64,000 nt of DNA from Microbacterium sp. CFH 31415 (GCF_022538185.1 NZ_JAKYXC010000018.1:1-64000), one strand, 5' to 3'; positions 47,010 through 56,407 are shown, counted from the stretch's first letter. Program-made: numbers and translations. Notes: generated from the sequence alone by a model not told the origin.

Positions 47010-47932
47010 TGACCACGCAGCCCGCCCTCGCTGCCGAGGACATGACCGCCGAGCGCGTTCTCGACGGCGACGCCCCCCGCAAACCGGCCCGCCCCCGTTC
47101 GCGTTTCGCAATGGAGCGCGTGAACTGGTCCGGCACGATCGTGCTCGCTCTGTGCGCGATCACCGTGCTCATCCCGCTCTACGTCACGGTCATGATGGCG
47201 TTCAAGACGCAGGGTCAGGCGGTCGACGGGAACGCGTTCTCGCTGCCCGCACCGTGGAGCGTCGAGGGCTTCGTCACGGCGTGGGAGCTGACCAACTTCC
47301 CGCGCGCATTCATCATCTCGCTGTTCATCACGGTCTTCACCGTCGCCGGCACGATCCTCCTCGCATCGCTCGCCTCGTTCGCGATCTCGCGCAACTGGGA
47401 TCACAAGCTGTTCCGGTACTCGTTCTACTACCTGCTCGCGGCGATGTTCCTGCCGTTCCCGGTGGTGGCGCTCCCCCAGATCCAGCTGACGGGTCTCGCC
47501 GGGCTCGACAACCCGATCGGCGTCGTGATCCTCAAGATCATGTTCCAGCTGAGCTTCAGCATCCTGCTCTTCACCGCCTTCCTCCGCTCCATCCCCGCCG
47601 AATTGGAGGAGAGCGCGCGGATCGACGGCGCGTCGACGTGGCAGACGTTCTGGCAGCTCATCTTCCCGCTCCTCGCACCGATGAGCGCGACGGTCGGCAT
47701 CTTCGCGTTCCTGGCCTCGTGGAACGACTTCATGATGCCGTCGCTCATCATCTCCGACCCCGCGTCGCAGACCCTGCCGGTGGTGCAGAACATCTTCCAG
47801 ACCCAGTTCAGCAACAACTACAACGTGTCGTTCGCCTCGTATCTCATGGCGATGGCGCCCGCGATCGTCGTCTACCTCTTCACCCAGCGATGGGTCGTGG
47901 AAGGCGTCACCCAGGGAGCCGTCAAGGGCTGA
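47009..47932 (+). CDS. sugar ABC transporter permease, MalG-like
   Basis: A 307-residue permease with six helices and the EAA loop LEESARIDGASTWQTFWQLIFPL. An N-terminal tail of about 40 charged residues precedes the first helix. It is coupled to the MalF-like gene by the TGATG junction and followed after 50 bp by the GH13 gene. Confidence 0.93.
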   Translation: MTTQPALAAEDMTAERVLDGDAPRKPARPRSRFAMERVNWSGTIVLALCAITVLIPLYVTVMMAFKTQGQAVDGNAFSLPAPWSVEGFVTAWELTNFPRAFIISLFITVFTVAGTILLASLASFAISRNWDHKLFRYSFYYLLAAMFLPFPVVALPQIQLTGLAGLDNPIGVVILKIMFQLSFSILLFTAFLRSIPAELEESARIDGASTWQTFWQLIFPLLAPMSATVGIFAFLASWNDFMMPSLIISDPASQTLPVVQNIFQTQFSNNYNVSFASYLMAMAPAIVVYLFTQRWVVEGVTQGAVKG

Positions 47933-47982
47933 GGCCGCGGCATCCCTCCCTCGAAAGAACCGACGAAAGGAACCGCGTCCCC

Positions 47983-49674
47983 GTGACGACCGCGCACTCC
48001 GCACCCCTCACCGCCCAGCTCAACGACCGCGAGATGCCCGCCTGGTGGCGACAGGCCGTGGTCTACCAGGTGTACCCGCGCAGCTTCGAGGACGCCGACG
48101 GCGACGGCATCGGCGACATCCGGGGCGTCACCTCACGCGTGCCGTATCTGAAGGAGCTGGGCATCGACGCCGTCTGGCTGAGCCCGTTCTACCCGTCGGC
48201 GCTCGCCGACGGGGGCTACGACGTGGCCGACTACCGCAACGTCGACCCGCGGCTCGGCACTCTCGACGACTTCGACGAGATGCTCGGCGCGTTGCATGCC
48301 GCGGGCATCAGGGTGATCGTCGACATCGTGCCCAACCACACCTCCGACCAGCACGCGTGGTTCCAGGAGGCGCTGACGGCGGGCCGCGGCTCGGCCGCGC
48401 GCGCGAGATACATCTTCCGCGACGGCACGGGCCCCGACGGCTCGGAGCCGCCCGCCGACTGGGTGTCCGTGTTCGGCGGATCGGCGTGGCAGCGCGTCGA
48501 CGACGGGCAGTGGTACTTCCACAACTTCGCCGTCGAGCAGCCCGATCTCGACTGGTCGAATCCCGAGGTGCGCGCCGACTTCGTGAAGACCCTGCGGTTC
48601 TGGTCCGACCGCGGCGTCGACGGCTTCCGCATCGATGTCGCCCACATGCTCACGAAGGACTTCGTCGACCCGCTCCCCTCCCAGGCCGAGCTCGACGCGA
48701 TGCCCCGCGACGGCAACCACCCGATGATCGACCGCGACGACGTGCACGAGGTGTACGCCGAGTGGCGCGCCGTGTTCGACTCGTACGACCCGCCGCGCAC
48801 CGCGGTGGCCGAGGCGTGGGTGGAGCCCTCGCGCATCCCGCTGTACGCGCGCGCCGAGAGCCTCGGCCAGGCGTTCAACTTCGACCTGCTCGAAGCCGAC
48901 TTCGACGCGCGCCAGTTCCGCCGCATCGTGGGCGACAACCTCGAGCTCGCCGGAACATCGGGCTCGTCGACGACGTGGGTGCTGTCGAACCACGACGTGG
49001 TGCGCCACGCCACGCGCTACGGGCTTCCCGATGCCGAGCGTGACTCCGCCGGCCGGCCCACGCGCAAGCACGGCAACGAGTGGCTGCTGTCGGGGGGTAC
49101 GCGGCCGGCTCTCGACGCCGAGCGCGGCAGTCGTCGCGCCCGCGCCGCCGCGCTGTTCGTGCTCGCGCTGCCGGGCTCGGCGTACATCTACCAGGGCGAG
49201 GAGCTCGGCCTGCACGAGGTGGCGGCGATCCCCGAGGCCGATCGGCAGGACCCGACCTTCTTCCGCAGCCCGGGCGAGGACATCGGACGCGACGGATGCC
49301 GCGTACCACTGCCCTGGTCGGAGGACGGGCCGTCCTTCGGCTTCGGCACCGGCGGTGCTCACCTGCCGCAGCCGGGCTGGTTCGCCGACTACGCGGTCTC
49401 GGCCCAGCACGACGATTCGACGTCCTCGCTCGCGCTCTACCGCGCGGCGCTGGCGATGCGCCGCCTGCTGCAGACCGACGAGTCGCTGACCTGGGTCGAG
49501 ACGGGCCACGACGACGTGCTCGCATTCCGCCGCAGCAACGGGTGGACCGTGTTCACGAACTTCGGCACCGAGCCGTTCGAGCTGCCGGACGGGCCGCCGA
49601 TCTCGCTGTCGAGCAGGCACCGCGACGAGCGCATCCTTCCGGGTGAGACGACCGTCTGGATCGCAGGAGCGTAG
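47983..49674 (+). CDS. GH13 alpha-glucosidase (oligo-1,6-/alpha-1,4-glucosidase type)
   Basis: A 563-residue cytoplasmic glycoside hydrolase. Conserved regions are DIVPNHTSDQH (114-124), GFRIDVAHM with nucleophile D218, AVAEAWVEP with acid/base E277, and LSNHDVVRH with D338. The QVYPRSF start and GDGIGDI region place it near oligo-1,6-glucosidase, trehalose/sucrose- or maltose-acting alpha-glucosidases. GTG 47983 follows GAAAGGAACCG. It completes the import-and-hydrolyse operon. Confidence 0.92.
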   Translation: MTTAHSAPLTAQLNDREMPAWWRQAVVYQVYPRSFEDADGDGIGDIRGVTSRVPYLKELGIDAVWLSPFYPSALADGGYDVADYRNVDPRLGTLDDFDEMLGALHAAGIRVIVDIVPNHTSDQHAWFQEALTAGRGSAARARYIFRDGTGPDGSEPPADWVSVFGGSAWQRVDDGQWYFHNFAVEQPDLDWSNPEVRADFVKTLRFWSDRGVDGFRIDVAHMLTKDFVDPLPSQAELDAMPRDGNHPMIDRDDVHEVYAEWRAVFDSYDPPRTAVAEAWVEPSRIPLYARAESLGQAFNFDLLEADFDARQFRRIVGDNLELAGTSGSSTTWVLSNHDVVRHATRYGLPDAERDSAGRPTRKHGNEWLLSGGTRPALDAERGSRRARAAALFVLALPGSAYIYQGEELGLHEVAAIPEADRQDPTFFRSPGEDIGRDGCRVPLPWSEDGPSFGFGTGGAHLPQPGWFADYAVSAQHDDSTSSLALYRAALAMRRLLQTDESLTWVETGHDDVLAFRRSNGWTVFTNFGTEPFELPDGPPISLSSRHRDERILPGETTVWIAGA

Positions 49675-49680
49675 GACGAC

Positions 49681-49712
49681 GGATGCCGCGGCCGACGCCG
49701 GCCGCGGCATCC
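49681..49712 (+). terminator. intrinsic terminator of the alpha-glucoside operon
   Basis: A perfect 13-bp stem, GGATGCCGCGGCC (49681-49693) with its complement at 49700-49712, and a 6-nt loop, 6 bp after the GH13 stop. It is built from inverted GGATGCC heptamers. Confidence 0.82.
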
Positions 49713-49775
49713 CTCCCCTCTCTCCCGTGGGTGCCGGTAGCCTGAACGGGCGCAGCCGCGCTCCGGAAGGCTCAC

Positions 49776-50126
49776 GTGAACATCACCCTGCTCCAGCGAT
49801 TCGTCGCCGTCGTCGATGCCGGAGTGCACGTGCCGCGTGCCGCCGAGAGGCTGGGCGTGCCGCTCGCCTCGCTGCACTCGTCGATCGACAAGCTCGAGGC
49901 CGAAGTGGGGCATCCGCTCTTCACGCGCAGCAAGTCCGGATGGACGCTGACGCCCGCCGGCACGCTGCTGCTCGACGAGGCCCGCAGCCGGATCGCCGCT
50001 GAGCCCGCCCCTGCCGCGAAGCCGGTCGTGGCGGCGGGCGGCAAGGCCAAGGCATCGAAGGGCAAGGGGCGTGCGCCCGCGGTGAAGGGGCAGCCCAAGC
50101 CCTACAAGAAGCGGCAGGGGCGCTGA
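49776..50126 (+). CDS. LysR-type HTH domain with basic tail, no effector domain
   Basis: A 116-residue protein. Residues 1-65 are a complete LysR winged helix (MNITLLQRFVAVVDAGVHVPRAAERLG, LEAEVGHPLFTRSK, LTPAGTLLLDEA). It then ends in a lysine-, alanine- and proline-rich tail (AAGGKAKASKGKGRAP, KPYKKRQGR) instead of the ligand-binding domain of about 200 residues. There is no sign of frameshifted remains downstream. The Lys/Ala tail resembles those of actinobacterial nucleoid proteins. GTG start with GGAAGG upstream. Confidence 0.78.
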   Translation: MNITLLQRFVAVVDAGVHVPRAAERLGVPLASLHSSIDKLEAEVGHPLFTRSKSGWTLTPAGTLLLDEARSRIAAEPAPAAKPVVAAGGKAKASKGKGRAPAVKGQPKPYKKRQGR

Positions 50127-50136
50127 CGACCGGACG

Positions 50137-50703
50137 TCAGTCCCAGTCGAGGTACTCCTCGATGATGACGGCCGTCTCGATCGGCTTCGTGGAGGGGAAG
50201 AAGTGGCCCTCGCCGTCGAGCGTCTTCACGCTGGCGCGCTCGGGCGCGGTCGTCTGCAGCTGCTCGCCGATGGCCGGGACGGTGACGTCGTCGGCCGAGC
50301 CCTGCACGATGAGTACGGGGATCACCGGGGCGAGCGGGATGTCCTCGTCCTCGACCCCGAGCAGCAGCAGGCCGTTCGCGCGCTCGTGGTGCGCCGCGAC
50401 GGCCGCACGCGCGACCGTGCCGCCGAAGCCGTGGCCGCCGATCCACGAGTGATCGAGGCCGAGGTGGTCCATGACTGCGATGATGTCCTCGGCATGCTCC
50501 GCGGCTGAGAGGCGGCCGCCCGATCCCGCCCGGTAGCCGATCCGCACGACGTGGAAGCCCGCCTCCTCGGCGAGGTAATGGCCGACGACTCCCAGCGCGT
50601 CCTGACCGCGCTCCGGGATCAGCACGAGCTTGACCGGGCCGTCGCCCTCCTCGACGAACGGGATCGCGCGTCCGTCGGGATCGAAGGTCTGGATCTCGGA
50701 CAT
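50137..50703 (-). CDS. alpha/beta hydrolase-like protein with Gly at the nucleophile position
   Basis: A 188-residue alpha/beta hydrolase fold. The nucleophile elbow reads G-H-G-F-G (90-94), so the expected Ser/Cys/Asp at 92 is Gly. The acid region (QGSADDVTVP) and the His (GEGHFF) are kept. It is either catalytically dead or uses other chemistry. I chose ATG 50703 (MSEIQTFDPDG), preceded by a GGACCTTCCTC region; the longer start is less likely. It is convergent with the LysR-like stub, 10 bp apart. Confidence 0.75.
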   Translation of the reverse strand: MSEIQTFDPDGRAIPFVEEGDGPVKLVLIPERGQDALGVVGHYLAEEAGFHVVRIGYRAGSGGRLSAAEHAEDIIAVMDHLGLDHSWIGGHGFGGTVARAAVAAHHERANGLLLLGVEDEDIPLAPVIPVLIVQGSADDVTVPAIGEQLQTTAPERASVKTLDGEGHFFPSTKPIETAVIIEEYLDWD

Positions 50704-50797
50704 GAGGAAGGTCCTCTCAGATTCGGGGTTTCGATGAGCCGTCGCGCCCACCAGTGGGCGACGCCTGTGCGACGGGTGGGCCGTCGCAGGCGGAGAC

Positions 50798-51871
50798 TCA
50801 GACGTTGAAGCGGAACTCCACGACGTCGCCGTCCTGCATCACGTAGTCCTTGCCCTCGAGGCGCGCCTTGCCCTTGGCGCGCGCCTCGACGACCGAGCCG
50901 GTCGCGACCAGGTCGTCGAACGAGATGACCTCGGCCTTGATGAAGCCCTTCTCGAAGTCGGTGTGGATGACGCCTGCGGCCTGCGGTGCCTTCCAGCCCT
51001 TGCCGATGGTCCAGGCGCGGGCCTCCTTCGGACCTGCGGTGAGATAGGTCTGGAGGCCGAGCGTGTCGAAGCCGATGCGCGCGAGCTGGTCGAGACCCGA
51101 CTCATCCTGACCCGTCGACGCGAGCAGCTCGGCGGCATCCTCGGGGTCGAGGTCGATGAGCTCCGACTCGATCTTCGCGTCGAGGAACACCGCCATGGCC
51201 GGTGCGACGAGCGCCGCGAGCGCCGCGCGGCGGGCCTCGTCGATCAGCACGGCCTCGTCGACGTTGAAGACGAAGATGAACGGCTTCGCGGTCAGCAGGC
51301 CGAGCTCGCGGATCGGCGACAGGTCGACGCCCGAGGCCGACAGCAGCTCACCGCGCTGCAGCGCCTCGCGGGCCTCGACGGCCGCCGCGAGGACGGAGGG
51401 GTCGAGCTTCTTGCCCTTGACCTCCTTCTCGTACCGCGTGATCGCCTTCTCGAGCGTCTCGAGATCGGCGAGCTGCAATTCGGCGTTGATGGTCTCCATG
51501 TCGTTCTGCGGATCGACGGTGCCCTCGACATGCACGACATCGTCGTCGGCGAAGCCGCGGACGACCTGCGCGATGGCGTCCGCCTCGCGGATGTTCGCGA
51601 GGAACTTGTTGCCGAGGCCCTCGCCCTCCGATGCGCCGCGCACGATGCCGGCGATGTCGACGAACGAGACGGCGGCGGGCAGGATCCGCTCCGACCCGAA
51701 GATCTCGGCGAGCTTCTCCAGGCGCGGGTCGGGCAGGTTCACGACCCCGATGTTCGGTTCGATCGTCGCGAACGGGTAGTTCGCCGCGAGAACCTGATTC
51801 TTGGTCAGGGCGTTGAAGAGGGTGGACTTGCCGACGTTGGGCAGTCCGACGATTCCGATGGTGAGAGCCAC
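50798..51871 (-). CDS. ychF: redox-regulated ATPase/GTPase YchF (Obg family)
   Basis: A 357-residue OLA1/YchF protein: G1 GLPNVGKSTLFNAL, G3 DIAGIVRGASEGEGLGNKFL, NVDE in place of NKxD (explaining ATP preference), and the C-terminal TGS domain ending MQDGDVVEFRFNV. Binds ribosomes and affects oxidative-stress responses in other bacteria. GTG start at 51871, 8 nt after TAGACT. Confidence 0.96.
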   Translation of the reverse strand: MALTIGIVGLPNVGKSTLFNALTKNQVLAANYPFATIEPNIGVVNLPDPRLEKLAEIFGSERILPAAVSFVDIAGIVRGASEGEGLGNKFLANIREADAIAQVVRGFADDDVVHVEGTVDPQNDMETINAELQLADLETLEKAITRYEKEVKGKKLDPSVLAAAVEAREALQRGELLSASGVDLSPIRELGLLTAKPFIFVFNVDEAVLIDEARRAALAALVAPAMAVFLDAKIESELIDLDPEDAAELLASTGQDESGLDQLARIGFDTLGLQTYLTAGPKEARAWTIGKGWKAPQAAGVIHTDFEKGFIKAEVISFDDLVATGSVVEARAKGKARLEGKDYVMQDGDVVEFRFNV

Positions 51872-51962
51872 GGGAGTTCAGTCTACGTGGGGCGGGATGC
51901 CTCGACCCGCGGGTCGCGCCCCGGGCATTGCCCGGTCATCCGGCCGGGACGATACTGAGCGC

Positions 51963-52619
51963 GTGGACGAGTGCTGCGCTCCCGGCCCCCCGAGCGGCTA
52001 CGACCGCGAGTTCGACGACCGCTTCGCCCGCCGGCTGGCCCGCGGGTACCGCCGGGACGGTCTCACGGCCAGCGCGCAGCTGATCCTCGACTTCGCCGCC
52101 TCGGTGGGACTCGAGGGGGCGTCCGTGCTCGAGATCGGCGGTGGCATCGGCGACATCCAGCTCGAAGCGCTGAAGCGCGGGGCCGCGCACACGACGAACG
52201 TCGAGCTGTCGTCGGCGTACGAACCCGAGGCCGCACGTCTGCTGGACGAGGCCGGACTGCGCAACCGGGCCACGCGGATGCTCGGTGTCGACGTGGCCGG
52301 CGAACCTGAGGCGATCGAGCCGGCCGACATCGTGGTGCTCCACCGCGTCGTCTGCTGCTACCCCGACTACCGCAGACTGCTCGGGGCCGCCGCGGGCCGT
52401 GGCCGGCGCGCCCTCGTCTTCAGCCACCCGGGAAACAGCCTCTGGACCCGGATCGGCTCCCGCGCCATCAACGCGGTGTACACCCTCACCGGAAACCCGT
52501 ATCGCTCCTTCGCGCACGACCCCGCGGCGATGGAGTCGGTGCTGGTCGGCCACGGGCTGGCACCCCGCTACCGCGAGCGCAGCGGACCCTGGCACGTCGT
52601 GGGCGCCGTCCGTACGTGA
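51963..52619 (+). CDS. class I SAM-dependent methyltransferase
   Basis: A 218-residue Rossmann-fold methyltransferase with motif I VLEIGGGIGDIQLEAL and motif IV-like ADIVVLHRVVCCYPDY. The substrate is unknown; the shape is close to small-molecule or magnesium-protoporphyrin-like methyltransferases. GTG 51963 is 6 nt after GATACT, which supports this start rather than the longer frame. Confidence 0.82.
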   Translation: MDECCAPGPPSGYDREFDDRFARRLARGYRRDGLTASAQLILDFAASVGLEGASVLEIGGGIGDIQLEALKRGAAHTTNVELSSAYEPEAARLLDEAGLRNRATRMLGVDVAGEPEAIEPADIVVLHRVVCCYPDYRRLLGAAAGRGRRALVFSHPGNSLWTRIGSRAINAVYTLTGNPYRSFAHDPAAMESVLVGHGLAPRYRERSGPWHVVGAVRT

Positions 52620-52662
52620 CGCGCGGTGCAGGGGGCCGGTGAGGAGTGCGGGCGGCCTCGGT

Positions 52663-53301
52663 CTACGTGGCGCGGGATGCCTCGACCGGCGCCACCGGAT
52701 CCACGCGCCAGCGCATCAGCACGTTCCCCGACGACTCCCACGAGTGGGTGCCGAGCAGCTTCAGCGCCACGGGCGGGCGGGCATCGAACAGCGGGACGCC
52801 CGACCCCGCGATGAGCGGGAACGTCACCAGATGCAGCTCGTCCACGAGTCCCGCGTGCATCAGGTCGTTCCACATCCGCCGTCCGAGGAGGATCAGGATG
52901 CCGGCGCCCTCGCCCTCCTTCAGCGCCCGGACCGACTCTCGCGCCTGCTCCACCCGCACGATCCGCACGTTCTCGTACGGCTCGAGGTCGGCGTCGGTGA
53001 GGGAATCGGACACGACGAGCTTCTCGACCCCGAGGATCAGCTCAGCGAACTCGTGACGGATGGCCGAGGCGTCCGGATCCTGGATCACCCCCGTCCAATA
53101 GCCCAGGTTGCCCAGCGCCGACCGGCGACCCGACAGCACGAGCGTCCCGGCGTCGCGCAGCAGCCCGGTCGTGTAGTGGTCGAACGAGTCGGCGCCCGCG
53201 TAGTCCGGGTGCTGGTGCTCGAAGAACGAGGCGATGTCGTGGTCGTCGTCCTCGTACCGGCCGTCGACGGTGACGAAGTTGCAGACGGTCAGCGTGCGCA
53301 T
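52663..53301 (-). CDS. dihydrofolate reductase/RibD C-terminal domain family protein
   Basis: A 212-residue stand-alone RibD-C fold (MRTLTVCNFVTVDGRYEDDD, LVLSGRRSALGNL, ILILLGRRMWNDLMHAGLVDELHL). Such YyaP/YwjB-like proteins bind NADPH; their substrates are mostly unknown. The ATG is exactly 6 nt after TAGCGT (53308-53313, minus strand), consistent with a leaderless mRNA. Confidence 0.85.
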   Translation of the reverse strand: MRTLTVCNFVTVDGRYEDDDHDIASFFEHQHPDYAGADSFDHYTTGLLRDAGTLVLSGRRSALGNLGYWTGVIQDPDASAIRHEFAELILGVEKLVVSDSLTDADLEPYENVRIVRVEQARESVRALKEGEGAGILILLGRRMWNDLMHAGLVDELHLVTFPLIAGSGVPLFDARPPVALKLLGTHSWESSGNVLMRWRVDPVAPVEASRAT

Positions 53302-53352
53302 GGCGTCACGCTAGCCGGGCCGGACGCGTTCCGGTACTCGTCGGCCGGGTCT

Positions 53353-54120
53353 TCAGCGGTCGATCCCGCGGATGCCGCGGAACGCCTCGGTCCGGTACGG
53401 GAGATCGACGACGACGACGCCGCTGTCGGTCACGCGGCTCGCACCGTCGAAGAGTTCGCCGACGCCGCGGAGGATGCGCTCGCGCTCATCCGCGGGTGCG
53501 GTGATGACGTAGCTGCGCGACGCGACCATGTCGAGCAGAGCGTCTCGTCCGATCGTGCGGCTCCAGGTCCACACGCGCTTCTCGAGGTCGCCGATCGGCT
53601 CCCCGACGTCCGGCCCGCCCTCGGCGATCATGCGCTCGGCGCTCGAGGCGTGCATGATCGCGGTCAGGCCGCTGACGAAGGCGTCGGACTCGTCGCGCAC
53701 GTTCCAGATCAGCCCGAGCACGCCACCCGACCGCAGCACACGGCCGCACTCCGCGGCGGCGACCGGGGCATCCACCCAGTGCCACGCCTGACCGAGCAGC
53801 AGCGCGTCGACGGAGGCGTCGGGGAGCGGCATCCGCTCCGCCGTCCCGACGAACGTGGGAACGCCGTGCACGTTGTCGCGCAGCGTCGCGAGCATGTCGG
53901 GGTCGGGGTCGATGGCGACGACATCGGCTCCGGCCTCGACGATCGTGCGGGTGAGCTTGCCGGTGCCGGCGCCGACGTCGGCGACCCGCAGCGCTCGCCC
54001 CTCCGCCCGCACCGGCGCGAGCAGCCACTCGACGGCTTCGCGAGGGTAGTCGGGCCGCCCCGATTCGTACGCGCTCGCGGCGGCTCCGAACGACCGGGAC
54101 ATCTCATCGCGACTGGCCAT
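53353..54120 (-). CDS. class I SAM-dependent methyltransferase
   Basis: A 255-residue enzyme of the Methyltransf_11 type: FGAAASAYESGRPDYP, motif I VADVGAGTGKLTRT, LLLGQAWHWVDAP and VLRSGGVLGLIWN. It resembles proteins annotated as ubiquinone/menaquinone-like or trans-aconitate methyltransferases, but the substrate is unknown. The ATG is 6 nt after TAGGCT (54127-54132, minus strand). Confidence 0.85.
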   Translation of the reverse strand: MASRDEMSRSFGAAASAYESGRPDYPREAVEWLLAPVRAEGRALRVADVGAGTGKLTRTIVEAGADVVAIDPDPDMLATLRDNVHGVPTFVGTAERMPLPDASVDALLLGQAWHWVDAPVAAAECGRVLRSGGVLGLIWNVRDESDAFVSGLTAIMHASSAERMIAEGGPDVGEPIGDLEKRVWTWSRTIGRDALLDMVASRSYVITAPADERERILRGVGELFDGASRVTDSGVVVVDLPYRTEAFRGIRGIDR

Positions 54121-54202
54121 GCTCCGAGCCTAGGACGCTCGATGCCGGTTGAGCACGGCGCGCCTGCCGCGGGCGCCGCCGACCGGGGGTGAGGCTGAGC
54201 AC

Positions 54203-54805
54203 GTGGCCCTGGACTTCACCGCGATCGACTTCGAGACGGCGAATCCGAGCAATGCCTCGGCCTGCGCGGTCGGGCTCGTGAAGGTGCGCGGCGGCGAGGT
54301 CGTCGCGCAGACGGGGTGGCTGATCCAGCCGCCGGCCGGGCACGACCGGTTCTTCGAGCTCAACACGCGCATCCACGGCATCACCGCCGAAGACGTGATC
54401 GGTGCCGCGACGTGGACCGGCCAGCTCGCGGCGATGAACGCATTCATCGGCGGAGACGTGCTGGTCGCCCACAACGCCGGCTTCGACATGGCCGTCATCA
54501 AGCGGGCGTGCGAGGCGACCGGCGACGACTGCCCGCCGTACCGCTATGCCTGCAGCCTGCAGGTTGCGCGCAAGGTGTACCAGCTCGAGTCCTACCGCCT
54601 GCCCTTCGTCGCAGCAGAGGCCGGATTCTCCGAGTTCGCCCATCACAACGCCACCGCCGACGCGCTCGCGTGCGCTCACGTCATGATCGATGCGGCGCGC
54701 CGCCTGGCCGCGGACGACATCGACCTCCTGACCGAGTACTGCGGAGTGCGCGTGTCGCAGATCGCCGTGGCCGAGGCGCCCGCGGTCTCCTTCGCCGTCG
54801 CGTAG
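54203..54805 (+). CDS. DEDDh 3'-5' exonuclease (DnaQ-like)
   Basis: A 200-residue exonuclease domain with Exo I DFETAN, Exo II VAHNAGFDMAVI and Exo III HHNATADALA, matching the DEDDh set of DNA polymerase III epsilon-like proteins. Stand-alone forms act in repair or RNA trimming. GTG 54203 is the first start that includes the complete fold. Confidence 0.88.
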   Translation: MALDFTAIDFETANPSNASACAVGLVKVRGGEVVAQTGWLIQPPAGHDRFFELNTRIHGITAEDVIGAATWTGQLAAMNAFIGGDVLVAHNAGFDMAVIKRACEATGDDCPPYRYACSLQVARKVYQLESYRLPFVAAEAGFSEFAHHNATADALACAHVMIDAARRLAADDIDLLTEYCGVRVSQIAVAEAPAVSFAVA

Positions 54806-54853
54806 CGGGCGCGCCCCCGCCGCGATGTCCGGGGCCTCCGTCATCCTGGGCCC

Positions 54854-56179
54854 ATGGACGCACTCCTCGTCTCGATGATCGCCGTTGCGACCCTGCTCGT
54901 CGGGGCCCTCGCAGGCTTCACCGCCGGCCTCGCCCGCGGTGCCGCGCGCGCCGCGCGCGAGCATGCCGAACTGCGCGCCCGCCTGGCCGCGGCCGAGGCC
55001 GCGCGACAGGGCGTGCAGGCCCAGCTCGACCACCAGCAGGTGCTCTACCGCGAGCTCGCGAGCCAGGCGCGCCACGACCAGGCGACACGCGAAGAGCGCG
55101 AGCGTCGCGAGCAGACGGTGCTGCGCGCGCTCGCGCCGGTTCACGAGACGCTCTCGGCCATGCAGGCCAAGGTCGGAGAGCTCGAGCGCGACCGGCACAC
55201 GCAGTTCGGCACGCTCGCCGAGCAGCTGCGGCGCGCGCACGAGTCCGACGAAGCCCTGCGTGCGACCACCGAGTCGCTCGCGAGCGCGCTGCGGTCCGGC
55301 TCGACCCGAGGCGTGTGGGGCGAGACCCAGCTGCGCCGCGTCGTCGAGGCGGCGGGCCTCACGCGCTACGTCGACTTCGATCTGCAGGCCTCGATCCGAT
55401 CGGATGCCGGCGCCGGCCGACCCGACATGGTCATCCGGCTCCCCGGCGACAAGGCCATCGCCGTCGACGCGAAGGTTCCGCTCGACGCCTACCTCGAGGC
55501 CAGCGCCATTCCGCTCACGGCGCAGGGTGCGGAGGCCGCGCGCCGGCGCACGCTGCTCGACAAGCACGTGAAGGCGGTGCGCGCGCATGTCGACGCCCTG
55601 GCCAAGAAGGCGTACTGGTCCGGCCTCCCGTCGAGCCCGGAGTTCGTAGTGTGCTTCGTGCCGAGCGAGTCGCTGCTCGCTGCGGCCCTGGAAGAAGACC
55701 CGTCGCTGCTCGACCACGCCTTCGGCAAGCGCGTGGCCCTCGCGTCGCCCGTGAACCTGTGGGCGGTGCTGAAGACTGTCGCCTACACGTGGACGCAGCA
55801 GGACGTCTCGGCCGAGGCGCGCACGTTGTTCGAGCTCGGCAACCAGCTCTACGAGCGGCTCGGCTCACTCGCCGGTCACGCCGACGATCTCCGCCGAGCG
55901 ATCGAGCGCACCGTCGACAGCTACAACCGGTTCGCCGGATCCCTCGAGACGCGAGTGCTCGTGAGCGCCCGCCGGTTCCCCGGGATCGATGCGACGAAGC
56001 TCGACGCGCTCGTCGAGCCGGCGACGATCGAGAAGTCGCCGCGGCGTCTCACAGCCCCCGAGCTCCTCGACGCGACGCTCGACCTTGATCGGGCCGGCGG
56101 TGCCGGTGGAGCCACGGACCACGCGTCGACGGCCGACCTGGGCGACCTGCGGGCGCGGATCGCGCCTGGGCAGGACTGA
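54854..56179 (+). CDS. rmuC: DNA recombination protein RmuC
   Basis: A 441-residue protein with an N-terminal membrane helix (4-25), a coiled-coil region (about 35-150, rich in RARLAAAEAARQG and ATREERERREQTV) and the RmuC nuclease-like domain (VWGETQLRRVVEAAGL, GAGRPDMVIRLPGDKAIAVDAKVPLDAYLEA). RmuC limits genome rearrangement through inverted repeats in E. coli. It is 48 bp downstream of the exonuclease gene. Confidence 0.93.
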   Translation: MDALLVSMIAVATLLVGALAGFTAGLARGAARAAREHAELRARLAAAEAARQGVQAQLDHQQVLYRELASQARHDQATREERERREQTVLRALAPVHETLSAMQAKVGELERDRHTQFGTLAEQLRRAHESDEALRATTESLASALRSGSTRGVWGETQLRRVVEAAGLTRYVDFDLQASIRSDAGAGRPDMVIRLPGDKAIAVDAKVPLDAYLEASAIPLTAQGAEAARRRTLLDKHVKAVRAHVDALAKKAYWSGLPSSPEFVVCFVPSESLLAAALEEDPSLLDHAFGKRVALASPVNLWAVLKTVAYTWTQQDVSAEARTLFELGNQLYERLGSLAGHADDLRRAIERTVDSYNRFAGSLETRVLVSARRFPGIDATKLDALVEPATIEKSPRRLTAPELLDATLDLDRAGGAGGATDHASTADLGDLRARIAPGQD

Positions 56180-56185
56180 TGCGGG

Positions 56186-56407
56186 TCAGGCCCCGCCGGG
56201 CACGAAGCTCAGCAGTGCGATCACCGCGGCGGAGACACCGACGAACGCGCCGACCATCCACCACGCGCTGATCTCATGGCCCTCTTCCCGGCGCACACGC
56301 AGGAGCACGTCGGGGCGACGTGACGGATCGGCCGTGTTCGCCACGGCGTTGGCCACAACCGCCTGTGCGCCGGTCTGCGGCGATGGACCGCCTACCTGTC
56401 CGGACAT
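56186..56407 (-). CDS. small membrane protein of unknown function
   Basis: A 73-residue protein with a polar N-terminal half and one C-terminal transmembrane helix (AWWMVGAFVGVSAAVIALLSFV). GAGGGAG lies upstream of the ATG. It is convergent with rmuC, 6 bp apart. It is not recognised as a family member. Confidence 0.68.
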   Translation of the reverse strand: MSGQVGGPSPQTGAQAVVANAVANTADPSRRPDVLLRVRREEGHEISAWWMVGAFVGVSAAVIALLSFVPGGA

